5,158 bases of DNA from an uncultured Chloroflexota bacterium. Its GTDB lineage: Bacteria > Chloroflexota > Limnocylindria > Limnocylindrales > Limnocylindraceae. Made by a program: the position numbers and the translations under genes. The stretch's first letter is position 1. Each line of letters starts with the position of its first letter. This document shows, one piece after another, positions 1-5,158 of the stretch. The stretch is taken from NCBI GenBank assembly GCA_903938075.1, contig CAJABS010000179.1, positions 1-5,158 on the forward strand, in the 5' to 3' direction. A model generated the notes under the pieces. That model made no database searches. It was not told the DNA's origin and worked only from the letters and a program-made list of their open reading frames with translations.

Positions 1-1
1 G

Positions 2-61
2 GAGCCGACGGATCTTGGTGAGGCCGAGTACGGCGAGGAGATCGCGCCCGTTCGCGCCTAG
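2..61 (+). CDS. Possible C-terminal end of a convergent gene (partial, unidentified)
   Basis: From base 2 one plus-strand frame is open for 19 codons and ends in TAG at 59-61. The visible tail is acidic and protein-like (EPTDLGEAEYGEEIAPVRA), with mostly G or C in third codon positions. If real, this is the last part of a gene that enters from the left and runs convergently to rsmI, with both stops sharing the CTAG at 58-61. The minus strand here offers no better candidate: the one open frame after rsmI that looks protein-like has no ATG, GTG or TTG start after its preceding stop. Nineteen codons are too few to name a family or to be sure that it is coding at all. Confidence 0.3.
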   Translation, partial: EPTDLGEAEYGEEIAPVRA

Positions 62-1008
62 CGCTCGTCGTCGACGCTCTCTGGCGCCGCGTCGTCGTGG
101 GCGAGGTTCCAGAGGCGTCGACGCTCAAGCCCCCAAAGCGTTGCGACGCGCCGAATCGCCGCGCTCCGCGACTCACCTGCCGTCACCGCGCGCTCCACGA
201 GTTGAAGTGCTGCGGCATAGGGGCCGTCGGGATCATCCGAACTCGGCGTGATCTCTGCCTCCTGCGCGCCAACAACGATGACGAACTCACCACGTGCATC
301 AATCTCCCCTGCGCTCACCGCTGCTGCGAGTTCGCCGAGGGTGCCGCGTCGAATCTCTTCATGCAGCTTGGTGAGCTCGCGGCAGACGGCACCAGTTCGG
401 TCCTTACCGCACACGCGAGCCAAGTCGCCGAGGGTCGCGGCAACACGCGGCCCCGCCTCATAGATCACGGTGCCACGCTCATCCGCCGCAATCGCGCCAA
501 GAACCTTGGCCCGGTCAGCACCACTGCGCGGAAGGAATCCCTCGAATGACCAGCGCGGACCTGTGACGCTGGCTGCAACAACTGCCGCGAGAAGTGCGGA
601 TGCACCTGGGATTGGAATGACGCGGATGCCTGCAGCGACTGCGGCGGCAACGAGCACTCCCCCTGGGTCACTGATCAGCGGAGTACCAGCGTCACTGATG
701 AGCGCGACCGCGGTACCTGCCTGTAGTCGAGTGATGATGGGCGCTACTCGGTCGGCCTCATCAAAGCCTGGAAGGGCCGTCACCTCTGTCTGCACGCCGA
801 TGCTGGCGAGCATCGGGCGAGAGACGCGCGTGTCTTCGGCAACGATCAGCCCAACTTCGCGCAGCACCGCCGTGGCCCGTGGCGTGAGATCGGCGAGATT
901 GCCGATGGGAGTAGAGACGATATGCAGCGCCCCAGGCGTTGCGCCACCGCCGCGCAGTTCGTCAGTCAAGTTTCGGGCGCCGCCGAGGATAGAGGTAGTC
1001 GCTCCCAC
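58..1008 (-). CDS. rsmI: 16S rRNA (cytidine(1402)-2'-O)-methyltransferase RsmI
   Basis: This is a cytoplasmic tetrapyrrole-methylase-fold enzyme of 316 aa. The RsmI family uses S-adenosylmethionine to methylate the 2'-O of C1402 in the 16S rRNA decoding centre. The family motifs appear in order: TPIGNLADL (33-41), AEDTR (57-61), SDAGTPLISDPG (105-116), PGASALLAA (134-142), GFLPR (157-161), RELTKLHEE (210-218) and GEFVIVV (240-246). A short helical tail contains SRSAAIRRVATLWGLERRR (280-298). The start is GTG at 1008, chosen because GGGAGGG lies 7 bases upstream. This gives about 25 residues before the conserved core and a 47-base overlap with the end of nadE. A TTG at 967-969 (303 aa, 8-base overlap) is possible but has no good ribosome binding site. 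The stop is TAG. It is the last gene of the minus-strand cluster in this window and its identity is near certain. Confidence 0.96.
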   Translation of the reverse strand: MGATTSILGGARNLTDELRGGGATPGALHIVSTPIGNLADLTPRATAVLREVGLIVAEDTRVSRPMLASIGVQTEVTALPGFDEADRVAPIITRLQAGTAVALISDAGTPLISDPGGVLVAAAVAAGIRVIPIPGASALLAAVVAASVTGPRWSFEGFLPRSGADRAKVLGAIAADERGTVIYEAGPRVAATLGDLARVCGKDRTGAVCRELTKLHEEIRRGTLGELAAAVSAGEIDARGEFVIVVGAQEAEITPSSDDPDGPYAAALQLVERAVTAGESRSAAIRRVATLWGLERRRLWNLAHDDAAPESVDDER

Positions 1009-1825
1009 TGCTCCGCCCTCCCACCTTGGCGATTGGCGGCATCTGACGCTTGAACTCCGATCGGCGAATCATCTCACTCACGCGCACGACGAAGTCGCGG
1101 TCAAAGCCCTCTGCAATCACATCCTCAACTGGGAGGCGACGATCAACGATGCGGTAGAGCACGCGATCAAGTGTTGGGTAGTCGAAGCCGCCCTCGCCCT
1201 CGTCGGTCTGGCCGGGCCAGAGGTCGGCGCTCGGTGCCTTCTCAATGATCTGCGTCGGCACGCCGAGGTGGCGCGAGAGCTCGCGCACCTGCGTCTTGTA
1301 CAGGTCACCGATCGGATTGAATGCAGAGGCAGCATCGCCATAGATCGTGGAGTAGCCGATGAGGATCTCGCTCTTATTCCCCGTGCCGATCACAACTCCA
1401 CGGTGAAGGGCTGAGCGGTCATAGAGCGTGGTCATGCGGAGACGTGCCGCCATGTTCCCTCGACGCAGTGGGGTGACGCTCTCACCTGCGGGGAAATTCC
1501 CGATAAGCGCAGCAAGCGGGGCCTCAATCGAGATGAGTTCGCTCTGGCAGCCGAGATCGCTCACGATCGCCTCCGCATCAGCCTTCGAGCTGGCTGAAGA
1601 GGCAGCGGTTGGCATCAACACCGCCACGAGGCGATCTGCGCCGATCGCTGCCGCGGTCAGGTAGGCAACGAGCGCGGAGTCAATGCCGCCGGAGAGGCCG
1701 AGCACCACGCGCTCGGCGCCGGTGCTCGCCACATGCGAGGTGATGAAGGAGCGGCACATGGCCGCGACCATCTCGGGATCAATCGCGAGTTCGTCGTGCG
1801 GTGCGCTACCGCCCTCGCCACTCAT
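962..1825 (-). CDS. nadE: NAD synthetase, synthetase subunit (NH3-using domain)
   Basis: NAD synthetase is a cytoplasmic enzyme that adenylates nicotinic acid adenine dinucleotide with ATP and amidates it with ammonia to form NAD, the last step of NAD synthesis. This 287-aa protein has the size and motif set of the single-domain NadE family. It shows the ATP-pyrophosphatase P-loop LSGGIDSA (44-51), RGNMAARLRM (122-131), GTGNKSE (147-153), GYSTIYGD (157-164), PIGDLYKTQVREL (171-183), PSADLWPGQTDE (198-209) and KRQMPP (259-264). There is no glutaminase domain in this polypeptide, but the gene directly upstream encodes one of the matching type. The ATG at 1825 lies 9 bases after that gene's TAG and in the same reading phase. 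The ribosome binding site is weak, an AGG 8 bases before the ATG, which suggests reinitiation or coupling. The stop TGA (962-964) lies inside rsmI. Identity is very secure; dependence on the partner for ammonia is inferred. Confidence 0.96.
   Translation of the reverse strand: MSGEGGSAPHDELAIDPEMVAAMCRSFITSHVASTGAERVVLGLSGGIDSALVAYLTAAAIGADRLVAVLMPTAASSASSKADAEAIVSDLGCQSELISIEAPLAALIGNFPAGESVTPLRRGNMAARLRMTTLYDRSALHRGVVIGTGNKSEILIGYSTIYGDAASAFNPIGDLYKTQVRELSRHLGVPTQIIEKAPSADLWPGQTDEGEGGFDYPTLDRVLYRIVDRRLPVEDVIAEGFDRDFVVRVSEMIRRSEFKRQMPPIAKVGGRSSGSDYLYPRRRPKLD
1016..1022 (-). promoter_or_regulatory. Shine-Dalgarno sequence of rsmI, inside nadE
   Basis: On the minus strand GGGAGGG ends 7 bases before the GTG at 1008. 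It lies within the last codons of nadE, so ribosomes finishing nadE cover it. It decides the GTG start of rsmI over the downstream TTG at 967-969, which is preceded only by GC-rich sequence without a GGAG-type match. Confidence 0.6.
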
Positions 1826-1837
1826 GCAGGCTGCCTA
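1826..1837 (-). other. In-phase amber junction between glutaminase and nadE
   Basis: On the minus strand the junction reads GCA TAG GCA GCC TGC ATG. The TAG (1835-1837) ends the glutaminase and three sense codons follow before the nadE ATG (1823-1825), all in one phase. Reading through the single UAG would give a continuous protein of 589 residues, in the range of naturally fused glutamine-dependent NAD synthetases. The base after UAG is G, and I see no known readthrough element such as the CARYYA context, so termination followed by reinitiation is the simplest reading. Confidence 0.7.
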
Positions 1838-2731
1838 TGCCTCTTCAAGGCCAGCGCGCGTGGCGATGATGCGATCGAATTCGCGGCGCGTTAGCTCCAG
1901 GCGCTCGTCACGAAGAAGTGGGAGTGCGCTACGTGCGCGTCCCACCTCATCGAGGTCGATCTCTGCCAAGAGGAGCGCCTCTTCGAAGAGGGGCGCCTCT
2001 GCGATCACAACGCCGTCGGGCCCAATCACGCGCGAACCGCCCCAGAAGATCAGCGACTCGTCAACGCCGACCCGATTGGTGAAGGCAACGTAAGAGGTGG
2101 TCAGCGCCGCGGTCGCACGAAGCAGGGTGCCCCAGGAAGCTGCAGAGCCAAGTCCCTGATCGGCGTCCACGCTTGCACCGCGCGCTGGCCCCGCCGCAAC
2201 GTTGATGAGGAGCTCGGCTCCGTCTTGCGCAAGGATCGCGGGGAGCGTTGGGTGCCAGAAGTCCTCACACACGCCGATGCCGATGCCGACATCACCCGCC
2301 GCAGAGTCCCCAAGGGCCGCTCGGGTTGCACGAATCGCATCACCTGCCGCAAGGAAGCGTCGCTCATCAAAGAGTCCGTACGTTGGCAGGTAGCACTTGC
2401 GTGCCACATGGCGCACCTCACCAGCCTCGAGCAGGGCGGCCGCGGCAAAGAGTCGATGGTCATCGGTCGATTCAACAAATGAGACGACAGCAGAGGGGCC
2501 GCCACTCGTGACCTTCGCCAGCGCCTGGAGGCGCGGATCAGTTCGGCGCATCGCGACTTCTGGCGCGAGATCTTGCAGTTGGTAACCAGTAAGGCTGAGT
2601 TCGGGGAAGATCACGAGATCGGCCCCCGCCGCCTTACCTTCAGCGATCTTCACTTCGTGGCGAGCAAGGTTCTGCGCGACGTCACCAAGTACTGGGGCGA
2701 TTTGCGCGAGGGCGAGCACTCTGCGTCGCAT
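1835..2731 (-). CDS. Glutaminase subunit of NAD synthetase (nitrilase/CN-hydrolase family)
   Basis: This 298-aa cytoplasmic protein belongs to the carbon-nitrogen hydrolase superfamily. It has the Glu-Lys-Cys triad: E44 in FPELSLTGY (42-50), K112 in RKCYLPTYGLFDERRF (111-126) and C155 in GVCEDFWHP (153-161). The lysine motif YLPTYGLFDE and the cysteine motif CEDFW are those of the glutamine-hydrolysing domain of glutamine-dependent NAD synthetase. Ordinary nitrilases and amidases more often have RKxHL and CYDxRFPE there. TNRVGVDESLIFWGGSRVIGPDG-type sequence (218-239) also fits that branch. The likely reaction is glutamine to glutamate plus ammonia, with the ammonia passed to NadE encoded directly downstream. 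The ATG at 2731 starts the usual LALAQIAPVLGD strand, lies 6 bases after the lipoprotein stop and has AGGGG overlapping that stop. A free-standing amidase is the alternative; the motifs and neighbour make it less likely. Confidence 0.9.
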   Translation of the reverse strand: MRRRVLALAQIAPVLGDVAQNLARHEVKIAEGKAAGADLVIFPELSLTGYQLQDLAPEVAMRRTDPRLQALAKVTSGGPSAVVSFVESTDDHRLFAAAALLEAGEVRHVARKCYLPTYGLFDERRFLAAGDAIRATRAALGDSAAGDVGIGIGVCEDFWHPTLPAILAQDGAELLINVAAGPARGASVDADQGLGSAASWGTLLRATAALTTSYVAFTNRVGVDESLIFWGGSRVIGPDGVVIAEAPLFEEALLLAEIDLDEVGRARSALPLLRDERLELTRREFDRIIATRAGLEEA

Positions 2732-2737
2732 CAGCCC

Positions 2738-4666
2738 CTACTTTTGCAGATCCCACGTGTGGATTGACCACGCGTAGAGCGGGCTCTGCACATCGGCCTC
2801 TCGCGTCGCCCAGGTGAAGCGGTTCCGCAGCAAGACGTATGAGGGCTCACCCCACAGCAGCAGGTACGGTCGCTCGCTGCGTCGCAGCGACTGAATCGTG
2901 GTGTAGATGCTGGTGCGAGAGCTAATGCTTCCGGCCGAGACTCCTTGGGCGAGCAGCTGATCGACACGAGAGCTCGACCAGCAGACAAAGTTCTTCCCCG
3001 CTGGCGCCTCTTCCGTTGGGCAGGCACTCGAGGAGAAGATGTCTGAGTCATCGGGATCCAGGCTCCACTGCCACGCGCCGAGATAAAGGTCAAAGTCATT
3101 CGGGTAGCGCAGTCGTGGTGCGATATCGGTGGTGAATGGCAGCTCTGCAACCGTGAGGGCAATGCCGCACTCTGCAACCTGATCAACAATCAGCTGAGCG
3201 GCACGGGTACGCGTTACCTGGCCCTCGCGAACGATGATGTCCGCCTCTAGCCGCGTGCCAGCGCGAGTGAAGACGCCATCCTCGCCTGCCTCCCATCCAT
3301 CAGCGATGAGCGCGGCCCGTGCGCCAGCAACATCGCGCGTGGTTTCGGCGGCAGCTGGGTTCTCCGCCGCCCATGAGGTCGGTGCCACAGTGCTCGAGAT
3401 CTTGATTCCCGTTTCGTCGGTGGCGCCAGTGATGATCGCCGGCAGGTCAACGCACGAGGCGAGAGCGCGGCGAGTGACGCTACTCGCGAAGAGTCGACCT
3501 TCGCGCGTATTGAAGGCAAGGTAGTTGTACCCGCGAAGCGATGCGACGTGGAGCAGCGTGGCGTCGCCGTTCACACTCAGCCCAGCAACATCCGCGGCTC
3601 GAAGGTCAGGGGCCCAATCAATTGAGCCGCCTTGAAAAGCCTTCACGACAGCGGATGCTGAGGAGAAGACGGTCAAGTTCATACTGGACATTGGTGGCTG
3701 ACCGAGGGCAAATTCCTTGAAGGCGGCAAGCTGCAGATAGCTCCCAGGCACGCGCTCAACAAACTCGTAGGGCCCTGCGCCAACGGGCGAGCTCTGTACA
3801 TCAAGGAGTGGGAAGGCGGCGGCTAGCTGGCTCTCAGTAGGTGCAAGGAGGAGCCCCTCCAGCGCAGTGAGTCGCGCGTAGAGCGCTCGTGCGTACTGTT
3901 CGTCGTCGCGGTTCCCTGTCGGCTCGCCTGCACTGTTCAGTTGCGGGAAGCCACGCGGGTCGGGCAGATCAAGGCCAGCATCGGCGAGCGTGCGCTCAAG
4001 CTCGGTAACGCGCGACGCGTAGGTGCAGTTTGTGCCACCGGAGGCAGCACACCCACCGCCGTCAATGTCGGCGGCAATGTTCTCGCGCGTGAGGGAAACG
4101 GCATTGCGATCTGCCGATGCAACCTTCTCCTGCAGTCGGGTTAGCGATGCGGTGAGGGTCGCCTTCGGGAGGATCGGGATCGTGAGCCCACGCGTCTGCC
4201 AAGGCGCCCATGGGGACTTCAGGGTGAAGGTGAGCGCACCATCTGCCCCCGACTCGACAGAGACCAGGTGATTCGCCACCACGGCGCAGATGTCGCTGAC
4301 GAGCGGACAGCGCGTAGAGGCTGCAAGTTCATAGGTGAACTTCACATCGTCGGTGGTCAGTGGTGATCCATCGTGGAAGGTGAGCCCTGAGCGCAGTGTG
4401 ACGCGCCACTTCGTGCCGCCGGCCGCACTTAGTGCTTCACCATCGGCGAGCACGGGGGTTGGCGCAAAGGTGGCATCTGCCCGGTAGAGACCAGCGTGGA
4501 CCATGGAGCCGACCAGGGCGGAGGCGTCGTCTGTATAGGCGAGCGCTAAACCGGCAGGCTCACCCACAATCCCCGCGCGAATGGTGCGTGCAGAGAAGAC
4601 ACTGCAGCCCGAGAGCAGGGTTGCTGTTAAGAGAGCTGCGGCAAGGACCTTTAGGCTCCGATGCAT
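2738..4666 (-). CDS. ABC transporter substrate-binding lipoprotein, peptide/nickel type (SBP_bac_5)
   Basis: This is an extracytoplasmic solute-binding protein of the DppA/OppA family, which delivers peptides or other small solutes to a membrane permease. Numbering is from the ATG at 4666. A basic N-terminus and hydrophobic stretch lead to the lipobox LLSGC, with Cys21 as the lipid-anchored residue. Family landmarks are WRVTLRSGLTFHDGSPLT (87-104), VGAGPYEF (295-302), YNYLAFNTRE (380-389), RRALASCVD (399-407), ADGWEAGEDGVF (455-466) and FDLYLGAWQWSLDPD (525-539). At 642 aa it is longer than the usual 500-550, mainly through an insertion at about 174-290. Possible disulphide pairs are C120/C127, C206/C214 and C549/C562. 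I chose ATG 4666 because GGAG sits 6 bases upstream; ATG 4672 adds two residues. No permease or ATPase gene is visible nearby, so the substrate is unknown. The stop TAG is 6 bases before the glutaminase gene. Confidence 0.93.
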   Translation of the reverse strand: MHRSLKVLAAALLTATLLSGCSVFSARTIRAGIVGEPAGLALAYTDDASALVGSMVHAGLYRADATFAPTPVLADGEALSAAGGTKWRVTLRSGLTFHDGSPLTTDDVKFTYELAASTRCPLVSDICAVVANHLVSVESGADGALTFTLKSPWAPWQTRGLTIPILPKATLTASLTRLQEKVASADRNAVSLTRENIAADIDGGGCAASGGTNCTYASRVTELERTLADAGLDLPDPRGFPQLNSAGEPTGNRDDEQYARALYARLTALEGLLLAPTESQLAAAFPLLDVQSSPVGAGPYEFVERVPGSYLQLAAFKEFALGQPPMSSMNLTVFSSASAVVKAFQGGSIDWAPDLRAADVAGLSVNGDATLLHVASLRGYNYLAFNTREGRLFASSVTRRALASCVDLPAIITGATDETGIKISSTVAPTSWAAENPAAAETTRDVAGARAALIADGWEAGEDGVFTRAGTRLEADIIVREGQVTRTRAAQLIVDQVAECGIALTVAELPFTTDIAPRLRYPNDFDLYLGAWQWSLDPDDSDIFSSSACPTEEAPAGKNFVCWSSSRVDQLLAQGVSAGSISSRTSIYTTIQSLRRSERPYLLLWGEPSYVLLRNRFTWATREADVQSPLYAWSIHTWDLQK

Positions 4667-4672
4667 CGGCAT

Positions 4673-4680
4673 CTCCCCTC
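4673..4680 (-). promoter_or_regulatory. Shine-Dalgarno sequence of the lipoprotein gene
   Basis: The minus strand reads GAGGGGAG directly before the ATG at 4672. Its GGAG portion is 6 bases from the second ATG (4666) but touches the first, so it favours the second. Its GAGG portion is 4 bases from the first ATG, so that start cannot be excluded. Confidence 0.55.
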
Positions 4681-4693
4681 TCGCTCTCTCGTG

Positions 4694-4711
4694 GATCGGC
4701 GGGTGCCGATC
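4694..4711 (-). repeat. Perfect 7-bp inverted repeat in the lipoprotein 5' leader
   Basis: GATCGGC and GCCGATC form a perfect 7-bp stem around a 4-base loop (GGGT on the plus strand). The repeat lies in the roughly 100-base gap between the NUDIX stop and the lipoprotein start, about 21 bases upstream of the ATG at 4672. It is not followed by a T-run on the minus strand, so it is not a classical intrinsic terminator. It could be a protein-binding dyad, an mRNA leader hairpin or a weak terminator for the NUDIX gene. A TATCCT at 4719-4724 just upstream resembles a -10 box, but no fitting -35 box is present. The rest of the gap shows nothing I can name. Confidence 0.4.
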
Positions 4712-4774
4712 TCCCCACAGGATAGGGGGTCGCCCTGCACTTTTGTGGCGGAGCGACCCGCCCGCACGAATCGC

Positions 4775-5158
4775 CTATGCGGCGAGGGCTGCGTAGGCGC
4801 GCTCAACAAGGCCGCACTCTGTTTGAAAATCGAGGAGGGCAATCGCCTCATCCATCGGCACCCAGCGCACCTCGTCGAACTCTTTATCCCACTGATCGAA
4901 CGATCCGCCGATCGCCTCCATCAAGTAGTAGTGCACCGTTTTATCAATGCGCTCCCCGCCGCGGGTGAACGAGTAGTGAATGGCATCAAAATACGAGAGG
5001 ATCTGCACCTCAAGACCGGTCTCTTCACGTACCTCCCGAAGGGCCGTTTGCTCTTGTGTCTCGCCCTCTTCAGGGGTCCCCTTCGGCAGCGACCAGACGA
5101 AGCCATCACGCTCTCGGCGACGGCGCCCAATCACGATCTCAGGTCGCCCGCCGACACC
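4775..5158 (-). CDS. NUDIX hydrolase, MutT/Ap4A-hydrolase-like (5' end outside the window)
   Basis: NUDIX proteins hydrolyse nucleoside diphosphates linked to another moiety, usually with Mg2+. The visible 127 residues contain a complete Nudix box GX5EX7REUXEEXGU at about 27-49 counted from the window edge: G27, E33, and REVREETGL with catalytic glutamates at 45 and 46. It is preceded by WSLPKG and followed by KTVHYYLMEA and EVRWVPMDEA, a pattern seen in MutT/Ap4A-hydrolase-like members. A GTG at 5132-5134 could start a 119-aa protein, but the frame stays open to the edge and the upstream residues GVGGRPEIVIGRRRRERDG look like the normal first strand of the fold. The true start is therefore probably outside. 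The SQPWPFPxS motif of NADH pyrophosphatases is not seen, so a direct NAD role is not supported. The exact substrate is unknown. The stop is TAG. Confidence 0.93.
   Translation of the reverse strand, partial: GVGGRPEIVIGRRRRERDGFVWSLPKGTPEEGETQEQTALREVREETGLEVQILSYFDAIHYSFTRGGERIDKTVHYYLMEAIGGSFDQWDKEFDEVRWVPMDEAIALLDFQTECGLVERAYAALAA

Noticed and set aside
1..128. A minus-strand gene overlapping the end of rsmI (frame reading GANGRDLLAVLGLTKIRRL)
   Set aside because: After the preceding in-frame stop there is no ATG, GTG or TTG before the window edge, so no start can be supported.
962..964. UGA recoding that would extend nadE
   Set aside because: The NadE C-terminus is already complete, the sequence beyond is the conserved rsmI core in another phase, and ordinary TGG tryptophan codons are used throughout.
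470..1414. A 314-codon open frame on the plus strand antisense to rsmI and nadE
   Set aside because: It lies opposite two confidently identified genes, is rich in Ala, Arg, Ser and Thr as expected of a GC-rich antisense shadow, and shows no motif I recognise.
1978..1991. 14-bp perfect palindrome CCTCTTCGAAGAGG, extended by GCGCC/GGCGC arms
   Set aside because: It lies in the glutaminase coding sequence where the repeated Glu/Leu-rich codons (around LFEEALLL) readily make such a palindrome; there is no T-run and no gene boundary nearby.
1683..2093. Plus-strand open frame across the nadE-glutaminase junction
   Set aside because: It is a Ser/Arg-rich shadow opposite the P-loop of nadE and the end of the glutaminase, with no family motif.
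4719..4747. Sigma-70 promoter with -10 TATCCT for the lipoprotein operon
   Set aside because: At 17 bases upstream the -35 position reads CACAAA, which does not match TTGACA; the -10 alone is too weak to call a promoter.
4747..4762. GGCGG/CCGCC hairpin just after the NUDIX stop as its terminator
   Set aside because: The stem is only 5 bp and on the minus strand it is followed by ACAAAA rather than a T-run, so it does not fit an intrinsic terminator.

Overview
The window is a compact, high-GC bacterial segment with five recognisable genes, all read from the minus strand. In transcription order, starting at the high-coordinate end, they are: a NUDIX hydrolase cut by the window edge, a dipeptide/oligopeptide-type ABC transporter substrate-binding lipoprotein, a nitrilase-family glutaminase of the NAD-synthetase type, NAD synthetase (nadE), and the 16S rRNA methyltransferase rsmI. 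No tRNA, rRNA, CRISPR array, insertion sequence or phage gene was seen. The lineage cannot be fixed from the sequence. The high GC, the tight gene packing and the protein style would suit an actinobacterium or a small-genome Chloroflexota member, but that is an impression only.

The NUDIX gene (4775-5158) is separated from the rest by a gap of about 100 bases, which holds a perfect 7-bp hairpin and the Shine-Dalgarno sequence of the lipoprotein gene. After it, the lipoprotein, glutaminase, nadE and rsmI genes follow with gaps of 6 and 9 bases and then a 47-base overlap. This is the arrangement of a single translationally coupled operon. At the far end, the rsmI stop lies in a CTAG that may also hold the stop of a convergent plus-strand gene continuing out of the window.

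The main point of biological interest is NAD synthesis. The glutaminase carries the motifs of the glutamine-hydrolysing domain of glutamine-dependent NAD synthetase, and nadE carries the synthetase domain. The pair therefore looks like that enzyme split into two polypeptides: one frees ammonia from glutamine and the other uses it to amidate deamido-NAD. The two reading frames are in the same phase and are separated only by one UAG and three sense codons, so the junction could be a gene split, a leaky stop or a sequence error. The lipoprotein gene ahead of them has no permease or ATPase genes within the window, and it has a long central insertion. Otherwise the content is mostly housekeeping, and I see no clear sign of a wholly new system.
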